64,000 nucleotides of DNA from Didymella arachidicola. Lineage: Eukaryota > Ascomycota > Dothideomycetes > Pleosporales > Didymellaceae. Below the pieces are notes generated by a model. That model did not search any database and was not told the DNA's origin. It was given only the letters and a program-made list of their open reading frames with translations. The stretch covers positions 1,612,001 through 1,676,000 of the forward strand of contig CM049996.1 in NCBI GenBank assembly GCA_016630955.3, written 5' to 3'. The translations under genes and the position numbers were made by a program. Of the stretch, positions 30,688 through 43,338 are shown piece after piece (the stretch's first letter is position 1; every line of letters starts with the position of its first letter).

Positions 30688-31893
30688 ATTCTCTGTGACG
30701 TTTGGTGCTTTGGAAGAGAGTGAATTCGGGTGCTACTAATACTTAAATATGTACCCGCGTATTATCTCCGCATGAAGTACGGCGAGGCCGATCAAAAAGC
30801 AACGCTACAGAGCTCTGGCCCTCATGGGAAAGAAGATGCAGCCTGGGCGATCAAAGCAATTCAGCTGTCAAACTTCAGCCATGTGCTCTAGCCTTGCAGG
30901 TGGCTTGCAGCCTATTCGCGGGTACCTGCACTGACTATTAACGCATGCTTCGTAGTCGATGCTTGTGGGGGCTGTGTATTCGAACGACGGGCAGTGGAAC
31001 AGTCTATCTCCACCGCAACCGCTTCAACGGCAACAGCGGTTGCCACTCCCTACGAACACAGGCTACATCGAAACAACTTCGTGGTTGAAAGACTGTTGTC
31101 GCGACGGGCAGCGTGTTGAGGGACGTGACATGGTCCGTGAGCTAAGGGCCCGAATCAAAATAGTCTTTGATTGGGTTCGGCTGTGCCGCGGCGCATCGCG
31201 TGGAGATCGTCAGCAAAATCAGGGGTCGGCGAGGCTGCTAGCGCGCAGAACATTGGAAGCACGGGGTCGAGGCTCATCTAGCAAGGCTCGCCCTACGCTC
31301 GTTCGGCACATTTTTGTTCAGCCGAAGACGGCTCGCTATCGATCTACAACTTGAAATTACGAGTCTGGAATTTTTCGCGCGCTCGGCGACCATATAGGGA
31401 AGCCCTTCGCTGTTGCTTTAGTATTGCTCTAGCTAAGTCTGGCTTTGACAAGGCCAGGCGAAAGAAGGATGTACGACTGCCCGGTGGGATTCCTGTTCTC
31501 TACAACACTCAAGTCGACTAGGCTCGCTTCAGATCCTATTCCTGAGGCCTGTCGACCGCGAGGACACAGAGGGGTGAGATCAGTCGTCGTGATGCATGCA
31601 ACTCCGAGCAGGCGCCGATGCACAGTGAGAAGGCAGACACAGGCTGATCTGAGCCCCATTCTAAGCCTTTGACTCGTATGTTTTGCGCAGCGATAGTCGA
31701 GGCGACATGATGTGCATCAAAGCCTCCTGAATACGATTGTATAGGTAAAAGAACTGAGCTGCAGAGTCGGGAAGGCAGAGCGATGCCAGCGACCGCAGAC
31801 TACACACTAGATTAGATGATCTATGCCAAACGCCTCTATCGCCCAGATATACAAAAGCAGTTACACAGGACCTTCTATATCGATCATCCAGCT
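30688..31893. other. Intergenic, no gene recognised
   Basis: About 1.2 kb. A plus-strand frame of 131 codons at 30959-31354 has no recognisable content. The first bases hold the promoter of the PAN-domain gene. Confidence 0.45.
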
Positions 31894-33132
31894 TCAACCT
31901 TTTCTCCTAGTACTGGTCCGGTTCCTGACCTCTCGCCCCTCGACCTCAAGATGCGTAGTGTTCGCCTTAACCTTCACAACCTCTCCTTCGCCATTGACGC
32001 CATAGTGCTCGAGCACAAGGGGCTTGCCATCTGCGCCAACACCAGGTGTAGCAACATGGATGCCCTCGATCAAAACCTTCTCATTTTCGGGAATATCGAT
32101 ATGCGTGGGCTTCTCAGCGCGTTTCGTGCCAAGAGGCGGGTCAAAGCGCTTGCGCAGCGTCTCGATCATCTTGGTGAACCAGAACCAGTTCAGACCGTTT
32201 AGCACGATGTTTGAGGCGAGGTATGCGAAGGATATCCAGAGGGGCACGGTGTGTCCATCTGCAAACCGCAGGATTTCTGTTCGCTCTACAGACCCAGCAT
32301 CGATGGCAGTGACGTTGTCGAATGACTTGATCTCTGAATCGAGGAAGATTACAGGGCCGGCGTGGTAAGCGGTCCAAATGTCGCCGAAGACCTTGACTGA
32401 TTGGTAAGTACCCCAGAACAGGCGGCAGGACATGAACGTCAGTAGGAGAAAGATGCCGTTGATGAGTTGCAAAGTCGAGCCGGTGAGAGAGAGTTTATCG
32501 CAGAACCAGTGGATGTTCAGGAAAGGCGAGGAGAGTTCGTAAAGAATGAAGGTCGGGGCGTAGAAGTTGACGAAGGGTCGCTGGTCGTGTTAGTCGCCGA
32601 TCACACTTTCTGGTTAAGTCCACATTGCGGGCAGTGAGGCGTGACTTACAAAGCCGAGCGAGAAGACGCATAGAGCGCTGATGGCGTGAAAGAGCATGCC
32701 AACACCGAACACGCTAATGTTCTGTACTGTGATCACCAGATCCCACAGGAAATAGCCTCCCGCGAATGCCTGCACTAGGCCTGTGCCTCCAGTATATCCA
32801 TGCACCCTCTCGACTTTCCCCATCTGATCCCTCTCCTCATCAGCCAGCATCACCCATAGCGCCAGGCCGCAGATGACCGTGCTCTGAACGAAAGACACAA
32901 TGTGCACATCCCAGTTCAGCTTTGTGCGCGCATTGAATTGCGGGTAGATGTTTGGGAAGAAGTAACGACTGAAGGCCGGTGCAACGTATTTATTCGTAAC
33001 GTGATACAGCGCAAAGGCGAAGGCTACCTCGTGGAAATGCAGCGGCAGCGTGCGCAGGTGAAGGGCGTCTGCTACCGGCTGTACGTACTTGAGGAGGTAC
33101 TCGGGGCGCTCAAACGGGAAGGGGTCGTGCAT
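31894..33132 (-). CDS. TLC-domain (TRAM/LAG1/CLN8) integral membrane protein
   Basis: Two exons, 32650-33132 and 31894-32580, with a 69-nt intron; 389 residues. The start is MHDPFPFERPEYLLKYVQP. Several hydrophobic segments are spread over residues 45-310 (FAFALYHVTNKYV, VSFVQSTVICGLALWVML, GYFLWDLVITVQNI, MLFHAISALCVFSLGF, LINGIFLLLTFMSCRLFWG, SFAYLASNIVLNGLNWFWF). GYFLWDLV and MLFHAISAL contain the conserved histidine region of TLC proteins. The C-terminus is hydrophilic, ends in basic residues (RNRTSTRRKG) and probably faces the cytosol. TLC proteins act in lipid sensing, transport or ceramide synthesis. This one lacks the ceramide synthase Lag1 motif and resembles the TMEM56/TLCD branch, so a lipid-handling role is inferred only. 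Confidence 0.83.
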
Positions 33133-34921
33133 TGCGGCGGTCGTGCTGCCTGTTGCTGGCGGCTACTGTCGATGTTGGTGAGGGGTGCGGTGAGCGGAGT
33201 GGTCGTGTGGGGAGCTTGAGCTGGGGGTCGACAGCTCGAGTGGGTTCAGACGGCAGCGAACAAAGGAGAGCACCCTCGAGGTAAAAGGGAGACGGAAAGA
33301 CGACAGTGTCGCCGAGGGGAGCAGGGTAGAAGAGGGTGACTCCGCTGCGGTCTGTTGGTGCTGCCTGGTGATGTCGAGGCGCATGTGCCGTGATCCTGAG
33401 GATGCGGACGACCGCCAACCCTGGGTCGTCTCCGGTGCTTAGCGAGATCTGTACCGGGGCTGCGCCAACTGATTACATCACGCCTGTCGCGTGCGAAGTG
33501 TCTTACAACACTTTCAGGCTGCAGAGCCCACGGGAACGCGTCATCTGCCTAGCTCTGGAGGCCTTTGAGATCGTGTCGTCTCCCGAGGCGTCATTTTGAC
33601 AGCCGTCATCCGGTCCTTACTCGGCCGGGTCGTTTCACCAACACCAGATGTCTTCACCAAAGAAGAGAGTGATGGCAGGAGCAGAGCATGGGTAATGGAA
33701 TGTGGAGTTGCACTTGCTGCAACATAGGCCCCCTTCCTCGAAAGCAGTCATTGCGACGCAACAAACGCCACAACAACGATCAAACAGCAGCTGAACCTCA
33801 ACATTTCGATATGCACCTACTACAACAAGAGAAAGACACCGCGAATGAACCTCAATGAGCTCTTGTTATGCGTCAACCGAGCCAGACGTAGTACTTTGCG
33901 CAGGTCCGTAAATATTCTGCCATGCCACTCACCAACTGAGCCTGCAAGAGACGGTCATGATGTTGGGCAACGTGTGCAGGAGGGCGCAGGAGGGCGCAGG
34001 AGGACTATTTCTTGAAGAGCCCCCGAAGCACTGAACTCACTCTTCCAATGTCTTCCGCCAATTTGCAGTGGGTCATTCAGTGTCGAACCCCTGAACAACT
34101 TTACGACATGTGGAGTGGGAATCGATTGGTGGTTGACATCTCCAATCGCTCTCAGAACGTTAAGCCATTCGCATTTGCACCTCCATGCAAGCTGTCTAGG
34201 CAAACGGGTCTTGCTAGAAGCCAAAATTCGTCCACAACAACTCTAAGAAGACTCGGACTGTTCGCTGAAGGAGGCGTTGAGAGTAGAAAATCTGAACGCA
34301 AATTGACTGGGCGAGATGGAGAATCGTCGGTACGGAGAAGACATGCACGTGAGGATAGCCTTCGTAAAGCATACTTTCGCACCCAAGCTCGAGTCTTCCT
34401 ACATCATAACCACGCTCTCAGTGCCAAGGTACGCGCTCGTAGATGCTCGTCTGCGACATATGGCTGCGATTCATTAGTATTTGGCTAATTGCAACGGCAC
34501 TTAGCACGCCTTGGACCTGGGTCGCGAAGACCCTACGCCACTTTTGAGTAGAGAGCAGACCGTTCAGAAGCACAAAAGCCAAGACAAGGTATCACACATA
34601 CTACATCCCACGCGCGAGCCAGTCTGACAAGCAACCGGACTGGGCGACTACAGGCCCGGACATCAACACTCCACTCCAGTGCACCCTCTGGCCGCCCAGG
34701 AGCGCATCGCGGTCGCCGAGAGCGCGGCGATGCTGCACGTTCGAAGAGCTGTATACGAGAGGCCGGGAAGAAATCACTGCTTCAACAAACGTCACAGGGT
34801 CCAAGATTTGACCATGCTGCAACGCATGAAAAGTGCATGTTGGACGTCACAAAAAACTATTCGAGTGCATATGAATGTATTGAAAAGACACTTCTATTTT
34901 GTATGCAGCACAGACCTATGC
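33133..34921. other. Intergenic, no gene recognised
   Basis: About 1.8 kb. A plus-strand frame of 158 codons at 34012-34488 is Arg/Ser-rich with no motif and is treated as chance. GGAGGGCGCA is repeated at about 33980-34000. Promoter of the TLC gene at the left. Confidence 0.45.
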
Positions 34922-37900
34922 TTAGTTCTGGAATGGCTTGGACCGACCACAGAACTCAAAGTACATGGCGTCCACACGGCTGAGATCTAAGCCAGGATTC
35001 TCCTGCTCCTTGATCGTGATCTTCCAGATCGTGTACGGCCCCAGCGGAGCCGTCGAGCTTGATGTAGCTGGTGTCGCACCTTTATAATCATTCTCGATTG
35101 ATTGAGTGCCGTGGATGAGACTTACTTTTGTCGATTTTATGCTAGAAACACCACGACAGTCGAACGCAAAGCCGATGTCGACTGGGGCATGAGTGAATTC
35201 GAAAGTTACGTCAGAGCTGCTGACAATCCGTTCCGTCCCAGTATGCGTCAGATTTACACTGAGTAATTGACGATCAGTGTCATCTGCACGCGTGGCGGCG
35301 TTCGTGATCCAGAAGCGGACTTGGTTCAGTCGTACGTTCGCCCCCAAAGACTCCAGTCCAGGGTACTTAGGGGACAGCCGCACGGACGCACTGTAGATTT
35401 TCTTGCCGGATTTGGAATCGAGCCGGGAAGTCTTGAGGGCGTTGAGCGTAGACTCGTCGACTTTGCACATGACACCTCGATCCTTGTCTTTCGCAGGCCA
35501 AGATGACCATACGCTGCTTGCTTGATCATCCAAGCATTTCTCGAAGATTGTCTTCAAATGCTCCCTGGCATCTTCCAGAGCTGCCACGCCGCGCAGTAGT
35601 GAGTCTGGTCGGTCGGGCAAGTCATGTGGTAAGCCCCAGAACCGGACAGCCCTTGCACATAAATCGAGCTCTCGCATAATAGCCAAGGCAAAGTCGTCGC
35701 GCGTCTTCCTCAGAAAATTGACAATAGCAGGTAGCCCGGAGTCGATTTTTGCTCCTTTTAGAGTTGTAAGTGCGGCCACTCTGCTCTTCTGGGCTTGATC
35801 CTGTGTCTGCAGTTCTGAAACAAGCTGAATTGTCGCATTGTACTCGAGTACAGCCGAGTTTCGATCGAGGATAGTGCTCATGTGATCATCAAGACCCTTG
35901 CTGATTCTCTCCCGTGTGCTTCCCGGAAGCAGATCCTTGAATTGCGTCATGATCTTGGTGATATCTTCTTTTGTTGCGAGGATTTTCGTAGCTCCAGGGT
36001 CATCAAGCGCAACGGTAGAATCAGTGTTGGTCTTAACGTCGTTCTTCAGAGACTCCAGCGTTCCACCGAACCCCTTGACCTCACCTACGATGAGCTTCTT
36101 ATCGAAAGTGTTACCATCTGCGTCCGTGACCACAGTCGTGGATTTGTACAACTTGTAGATGCCCACTGCTGTATTCTTGGCTAGCGATGCCTTCGAGTCC
36201 GATTTGGCGACACCGGACAGTGCATCCAACACCAGCTTGACGTCGACCGAGCTCTGAAGCTTGTTCGCTACATCTTCCTCAATCTGTTTTTTCAGAACAG
36301 CCTTCTGAGCTTTCATGAGGGGGTCATAGGTTCGAATCTTATATGCAGCTGCTTGCAATGGTCCGTTCTGGTCGAAAATGCCCTTCAAGCGTGTGGCAAT
36401 CAACTTCTGGTCACTGTTGCTCGATTCGAGAACTTGGGAAATAGCTTCTCCTTTCTCCCTGCTGTCCTCACTAGCCTGTTCAAAGGCCTGAAGACGATCT
36501 TGTAGAGTTTGGTAGCGCTGGATCATATCGTTGATGCGTCCCTCGAAGTAGTAGTAAGACAGTCTTGGCGCCCATTCGGGGCTCTGACCGAACATATCTT
36601 GACCGAGTAGAAGCCGAGACAGTTTGGACACGGCTTCTCCTGAAATTGCCGTCAATTCACTCAGAGATGATATCGAAAGTCCTTGTCCGTCGATGGTATC
36701 TGTGTAAGCTTTGTACAGCGTCTTCGTCTTGGCGTCCTGGGATGTTAATGCTGGAAGGAAGGAGAGTCTCGAGCACAGGCGCTCATAGAGGTCCCTAGCT
36801 ACAGAGAGGCTCGCGGGTGTTGCTGTGAAGAACTGGGCATCTGCGCGCTGCAAGAGCATGCGACATTGATCGGGGAAAGCGTACGCGAATGGCACGTCTT
36901 GGAATTCTGATTGCCCAGATTCCGGGATATAGCGACAGTACGCATACTCGTAACGAGCAGTGCCACTCTCTCCACGCTTCCCCTTGCTCACAGTGTTAAT
37001 TTCACTTGCCCCAGCTCTGCCACCAATTCCTGCAGTAGGTGCTGATCAGTAATGTTCTCATGGCGTGCTGCCCAATCGTGGCAAATGCTTACCTGGTGCA
37101 TACTGAATGCGAGACGCTATGGTATTAGTCTGCTTCTGAGCGCGTTCAACCAAAGTCTCCGTAAGCTCTTTCAGAATATCTCCCAACCTGCTGACAGAAA
37201 ATTTGTCAATGACCTGAGAGAGGCTCTGATTCGTAGCGGACTCGTTGACGAGGCCGAGGAGCTTTTTGGAGACGACAGAATGATCGTTGGTCAAAAATTG
37301 CTGAATAGACTTCCCGAGTTCAGCATGCGACACAGAGGTCTGGCTGGACAAGATGTGAGACAGGCGAACCAAAAAATCGAGATCCTGGAGGCGAGGACTC
37401 GTCCCGGCTATTGTGGTGAGATACTGCGAGGCATGATGAGCGAGCGACTTCCAGTTGCTTGCGGAAATCTCCGGTACAAGACTTGAGATGTACGCGCCGG
37501 CGTTGAAGTCGACTGAGCTAAAGAGTACCATCACAGTTCCTTCTGTAATCAGCGAGAGTGGTTCGTGAGCTCAAAGCGTGAAAACTCACCAGCATCCCCT
37601 CCCCTCCCACCGTCACCACCATTCTTACCGGCCGCACTAGTCGCGCCTCCAACTGCTCCATCTCCACCAAGAGAACGAACGTTCAACCGCTCCCAGGCAT
37701 CCGTTGGCTGCTGAACGTAGATGTAAACGGATCCCGAGGGTGATCCGTCAGCGCCGCGGGGCCCATGATCTGTGACGCTGGGGGTAGATGCGGGCCCATC
37801 CAAGCCAGATACATCAATCGTACACTGCACGGACTGTGGGATGAGAAGACTGTTGCAAAACAATCCGATCGTCTTGCCAGGCAAGGTGAGTGAGCTTTGC

Positions 37901-38085
37901 AGTTCAATTGTTTCCGCGTATATCAAAATCGTGTCCTTGGCAGAAGCAAAGAGTGAAGAAGTTTGGGAGAGTGAATACGTCGAAGCAGAGGAGCTTAGTA
38001 CAACAGTACATTTGCTTCGCTCGTAGGAGACAAATTCTGGATTGCTAGCTAGCGGGATCGCGTTGTCGCTTGAACGCCCCGTCAT
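34922..38085 (-). CDS. Large protein of unknown function with N-terminal Gly-rich segment
   Basis: Three exons, 37590-38085, 37093-37542, 34922-37029, with GT-AG introns of 47 and 63 nt; phases close to 1017 residues. An in-frame ATG at 38283 could add 66 residues. Residues 1-110 contain beta-type segments (FVSYERSKCTVVLSSSASTY, ILIYAETIELQSSLTLPGK). A collagen-like glycine-rich stretch follows (GGDGAVGG, GKNGGDGGRGGDAGEG) and leads into a VMVLFSS strand. The long middle is helical and coiled-coil-like (YQTLQDRLQAFEQASEDSREKGEA). The C-terminal 170 residues look beta-rich (KIYSASVRLSPKYPG, RFWITNAATRADDTDRQLLSVNLTHTG). No signal peptide or membrane helix is seen. I do not recognise a named family. 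It is divergent from the gene at 39037, and both have similar style, so they may act together. Confidence 0.8.
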
Positions 38086-39036
38086 AGTGAGGGCTGAACG
38101 TTCGTCTGGGTGCTGCAGAACGCATGATGATCGAGTATTGAGTGCTTTATAGCCACTCGATCTATCCTGCGTGAGATTCAAAGATTCTGAGGGTTTGCAG
38201 TCGCGAACGGAGTTCAGTCCGATGACCTTGCAGGGTGGACGCGGCAAGCTAAACCGTATTCGACTAGCGACGACACTTCTCAAGACTATTGCAGCGTGCT
38301 GTTACCTGGATCTATCGTACACGCCATCTATCATACGCTTCTGGATTGATGGCGTCTCTTCTCTTAGCTGAAGTTAGCCACGAATGTGTTGAAAACAGCA
38401 GACCGCTCGGGCGACCCGATGGCGCTAATGCAAGTGACAATGCACGCGCCAGCCTCGCTTTCAGTCCGTCAAGGAGCCCAGCTGTGCTGCCAGAACGACT
38501 AAGGCATGTCAAAGCGTCTAGATCATCCAGCTCAGTTCTGAACACGAAACGAAACACGATGATTATGTCGCGTGAACCACCAGGAACTGCCGAATGCAGA
38601 GTTCTGTCACATCTGGCCTCAAAAGGCGCGCACCAGACACATGTGGCAGCGTCAAGACCGATTTTGAGTCAACCGGGCTGCCGCTTGACACCTCATTCAG
38701 TTAGTAGAGTCGCAGAATTATCTACACGAAGAATGAGGCATTGACAGCTCTCGGTCAACTGCTTCCTGTGTGGCTGTAGTAACCCTCCACTCCAGCTGAA
38801 CTTGAGCGAGTTGGAAGCTGAAAGCGTCCGGAAAGCGTTAAGAGGATACGTAGACTGATAAAATCGAGAGCATGTGGCTGAAATTGATCGTCCATTGAAC
38901 ATATTGGCCACGAGCAATCTCGCTACTTGCGTCTTTTAAATAACGTTGCCGCCTTGCACCCGCTCTCGCAACCATTATCTCCACTTCCCATTATTTATCA
39001 CGTCGTCGAACTCAGAACCTCCAAAAGTCCGGCATC
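38086..39036. promoter_or_regulatory. Divergent upstream region between the two large unknown genes
   Basis: 951 bp between start codons, reduced to 753 bp if the ATG at 38283 is used. TTTTAAATAACG at 38935-38946 is an AT-rich candidate core promoter for the plus-strand gene, about 90-100 bp before its ATG. No other motif recognised. Confidence 0.5.
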
Positions 39037-40763
39037 ATGGCTACTCGCTTGACCACACCTGAGCTTGTCAGTCAAATGACTGGCAAAAATACACTGAACG
39101 GCTGGGATGTTCTAGTCTCATATAACGAAGCACAGCTCAATGTACTCCTTGAAAAGGGGGCCCAAGCACTCCAGGATCTGACCCGGAATATATCCTTCTC
39201 CATGGATGTAAAAAGTATGTTCCTCTGGTCAATCATAATTCTTCGATCTGACCTATAGAACTCTTCCCGAGAAACAACCCTAAAAGCGACAAGTGGACTT
39301 TCGATTTGACTCTGAGCTCACCCAAGCTGAGATTCTCAGGATCAAAGGGCAGGATCAAGCTCAAGTTCGACTTGAACGGATGGTTTACGTGCAACGGAGA
39401 GAGGGAAGACATTGATAGCGACCAATATCAGGTCGAGATAGGGGTAGGCTTGGCGAACGTCCGTGGCTCATTGGATGACCCGTCGAGCAAGACTGCGGAG
39501 TTCGAGCCGGCTGCGGATGCTGAGGAGACCAAGACCCCGCCTAACTATGTCACTCTCATGCCCAAACAGGGCAACGCAGCGCAAGGAGTATGCATTGACT
39601 TCAAGGACAAGGACATGGGCGTGGATCTTGTCTGGGCAGACCCCAGTGTGGAGGACGCCGTCCCAGATATTTTCTCCAAGGTCGCAGAGCATCTCAAGAA
39701 GCACCTAAGAGATGCTGTTGGGCTCAAATACTACATTGCCGGCATGTCGAACGTTTACGACGCAGATGCCAGCAATACGCTTCTGCAACCTAGAAAATTC
39801 TGCTTCACCTGCACAGAAGGTAGCTCACAAGACGGCACGGATGGTACGTTATCGATCTGGATTATGCTCGACAAGGGAAACATGGATCAGGCACAGGAGA
39901 CGAGTTCAAAGACCTCTTTGACGTTTCACCCGGGCACTACAAATGTGCATCCTATCCCGAAGGAAAGCACCGCGACGGTGATCTTCAGTCACAAGGTCTT
40001 CGCCGACTACTTCAATGTACGTATCACGTCTTCTTCACTGCGACCGATCGCTGATGACGAACAGGCAGCCATCGAGGAGGCGGGGGAGTATGACGACCTC
40101 CGCATAAAATCGACAGAGAACGAAGCAGGACTCACTGTTGTCGGAAAATGCAATCAGAAGGTTTTCAAGTCTATGGAAGAGCACCGAGGCTTTCAATCGG
40201 GCCGCAAGGTCGGTCACTTTGTTCAGCTGTCCGATCTATCTTTCGACATGCACGCGACCGACACGTCGTTCACGTTCACGACAGATGGTCCGCACGCTCT
40301 CGATGTCTCATACGACAGCGGAATTCAAACTCTGAACTGGGCTGATGTCTTTTTCCTGACAACGACGATGAATATGGACGACAAGAAAGTCAGACTGAGG
40401 TTCAAGCATGCCGGAAAAGCGAACTGGGTGGAGGTGAATGATAAGAATCGACCAAACCTCCTGAAGCTAGCCTTTGACATGCCGGATCACTTCGAGGTCA
40501 CCGACAAAGACGCCACAGGTAGAATTCTGTTCTGGGATGTTGACCACGACGAGATTCCTCAGCCATACAAAGAGGTCTCGGTCCCCCTTGCCAAGATGAA
40601 CTTCGATCTTAAAGGCCTGGATTACTTCCTGACAACGAACTTGATCTTGCCTGGTACCCAGATGTTTATTGCAGACCAGACGAAGCCTGACGCCACTAAG
40701 ACTCGTGGTTTATTTATCCCAAGAGACGTACTTCTTACCGGAAAGATATCTGAATCTGTCTGA
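39037..40763 (+). CDS. Protein of unknown function with GWD motif, possible TULIP/P47-like relative
   Basis: Exon 1 is 39037-39214. A 44-nt intron follows, then coding sequence from 39259 to 40763. A second 48-nt GT-AG intron (40017-40064) is likely but stop-free and in frame, so the product is 544 residues if spliced or 560 if retained. The N-terminus (ELVSQMTGKNTLNGWDVLVS, then NEAQLNVLLEKG) places a GWD motif ahead of an Asn/Leu helix. The rest alternates beta-type strands with Gly/Asp-rich turns (GRIKLKFDLNGWFTCNG, VDLVWADPSVEDAVPDIF). This arrangement is reminiscent of TULIP-fold P47/OrfX proteins, which in bacteria sit beside some toxin genes. The link is a visual impression and not established. 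No signal peptide is present. Cytosolic lipid or ligand binding is conceivable. Confidence 0.75.
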
Positions 40764-43338
40764 AACCCAGACCATAACAATATTAACAAGTAGTTGTGAG
40801 AGCTTTCACAGCTACAGTGCCGTTTCGAGTCCGTTTGAGTCTTTGGCTGATGAGAAGCGAGGGTGATAGATGGGAATACCAGTGAGAGAGGCTAAACATT
40901 AGCCACAGGCTTATGTGAGGGTCATGCAATACCATTGACGTTAATGGACCGGAGAGCTTAGTAGAAGGTCAGAAACCAGCTGTCGCAACACTTCACGCGC
41001 TACTTGTGGACCTTTAGCATCGAACTTGAAATCCGTGCAGCTGAATTAGACCAGAACGAGACACGTACTGAAAACGAAAGATTTTGTGTTTCTCCTTTTA
41101 CTTTTTGAATCCGCTGAGAGGTAACACTCGAGTCGAGTCATACGGCTTTGATGCGGACTGTAAAACATGACATTTTCGTCCCTCCGTTCCGAGCAACAAG
41201 AAACTTTTGCGAAAAGGCGAACTCGCACTTATGGCTTCAGAGAGCAACAGCCTCAGCCATAAGTATAATACCAACAGTTTTGAGGTCAGAAGCATTTGTC
41301 GCTTTGGTAGTTGTTTTGAAAGGCAGAATCTCAAGTTGAACATGGAGGAAAGGAGGTGAGGCGAGCCAAAACTTATGTAGACATATCTGTCAGCCGTATA
41401 TGGACATAGAGCAAAACCCAACCAGAGAGATGACCTTAACTAGAGCCTCACTACTCAAGAGTAATACCTGCATGCGCTGTGGAAGCTTGACGAGCTGAGG
41501 CCGTATTTGTGATCATAACGCTCGGTTTCACCGTACATATGCAGTACGTTGCATCGTGCTCGGGAAAGGAGACCGGGTGTTGATACTCTGAGGGGGGCAA
41601 GAAGACTTGAGATCAATTGGAAAGGTGACCATCCTATAACGAGTGAACCACCAGACGTAGTTTGATAGATGGAACGCAGGGGTGAGCTGTAGCAGAGAGA
41701 CCCTGGGAAATAATGACATCCATCTTGGAAATTGTTGATAGTCTAGCCGATGAACAGATTGGAAAGAACAGTGTTACAAGCGAAACTTAATATGCGGTGT
41801 TCTGGCAGTTTAGACATGTGTACGGGGGATAGAGCATCTTGAAATCCCGTCTGCCCGATAGCTCAGAACGCAGCACATCAAGAACATGTTGCTTTTGAGC
41901 TGTACCAGATAACCCATCGAATTGCTCTGTATCAGTGGATTTTAACACATCGATCCGTGCCGCCAAGTTTGGAATGTTGGTAGCTCAAGAGAAAGACAGA
42001 GCAACGCCATCGCGATCAGGACCCCTTCTTTCGAAGGAAACAACATATTAGTTCTCGAAGAGCATTTGAATTAGCTGAAATTGATAGAGTGTGGGCTGAG
42101 AATAGAGATGTGACCCGATCCACAGTTATATATCCCGCTCACTCTCCGCCAAGCACGAGATCGCATGACTTTTTCGATTACAATTGTTTCTTTTTCGAGC
42201 AGCTGCAGGCATCATGAGGAATCTTTCGATTTTTGAGACGTCCGCGCTGTGGATCGCTTTGGATGTCATGCGGAGCAAAACGAAAACACATTTGCGATAA
42301 TCCGTCATTTTGAACCGGAATCATGTTAGCAGACCTTTTGACCGCAATCGAGTGTCAAATATCGGAGCAGAGGGCATTATGGCTCTTATCTGTCACACTC
42401 TTGCGGGCACACCGAGCATTTTCTTAAACTTCTGCACATTTGATTGCATGTTGCTTTGCTAAGACTTTCGCAAGGAGAATATGCCCACGTTCAAATACCT
42501 GCCACGGACTCAGAAACAGAGCCATAAGAGACTCTGTTCCCATTTCTGATAGAACAAGAAGAAAGAAGATTAACGCAGATTGCAGGGCTGCAATGGGTAG
42601 TTTACGAGGCAGACAATGTAGCTGTACATTGCGCTGGTTGACACGTACTTTGACCAAAAAGACGACAAAGCGCCATAAACATCGAATCTGGTTGTTGAAA
42701 GACCAGGTCAAAAGCTGAAAATCGTTCTTGAAACGTCTCGCTGTTTTCAGACAGACATGCATTCGCCGATGCTTGATCGCAAGATGAGCCCGGCAGCAGG
42801 CATGTGTCGAATCTGCGCGAGTCTATGACGACGAGTTGGAGCACGCGGGTGTACATGTTAAAAAAAAAAATCCGTGTGCTGAAAAGTCGCCCGCTCAGGA
42901 GGGAGATGAGGGAGATGGAGATGGGGACTAGTAATTATGCAATCAACGTAGTCTAATTCAGCATCTTGATCTCGCGATTCGAGGGTCCTCACTTGATCAT
43001 CGTTGGTGCACTCCGCATCTGGTTCCAAGGGGGTGTGCGGTTCGCGCGTGTTGAACCGCGGTGTGGAGTTTGAAATAGAGACCTGGTACCGCGGCGCTCG
43101 GACACGGGGTGCGTACGAATGAGAATGCGGTGCACGGCCAGCGTGGAAGGGGGTGTATTACTCCGTCTACATCTCTCAACTACTTCGACTCGTCAACTTT
43201 CCAAATCGTGTCCGATTCGTCTCATATCGTAAATCATCACGCTCCCGCACATAAACAATACACAAAAAAAAGCAATCCGGGTATCTTTCGCCAAACTCCC
43301 TCCTCCCTCCCCCCTCCCCCCTTGTAGTCCACCACCCA
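40764..43338. other. Long intergenic stretch, no gene recognised
   Basis: About 2.6 kb between convergent genes, the longest gene-free stretch in the window. Frames up to 112 codons (42424-42762, minus) carry no motif. There is a poly-A run at about 42861-42870, and a C/T-rich stretch at 43300-43325 next to the BTB gene stop. It could hold non-coding RNA or decayed repeats, but nothing specific is visible. Confidence 0.45.

Noticed and set aside
33960..34000. Short repeated GGAGGGCGCA units as a possible array
   Set aside because: Only about three copies over 30 bp; no spacer structure and no CRISPR, which would not be expected in a fungal nucleus.
36320..36345. GGTTCGAATCT, B-box-like, suggesting a tRNA
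   Set aside because: It lies inside an open coding exon and has no A box, acceptor pairing or T-run at tRNA spacing.
38289..38744. 151-codon plus-strand frame in the divergent upstream region
   Set aside because: Arg/Ser-rich with no motif, overlapping the promoter region of both large genes.
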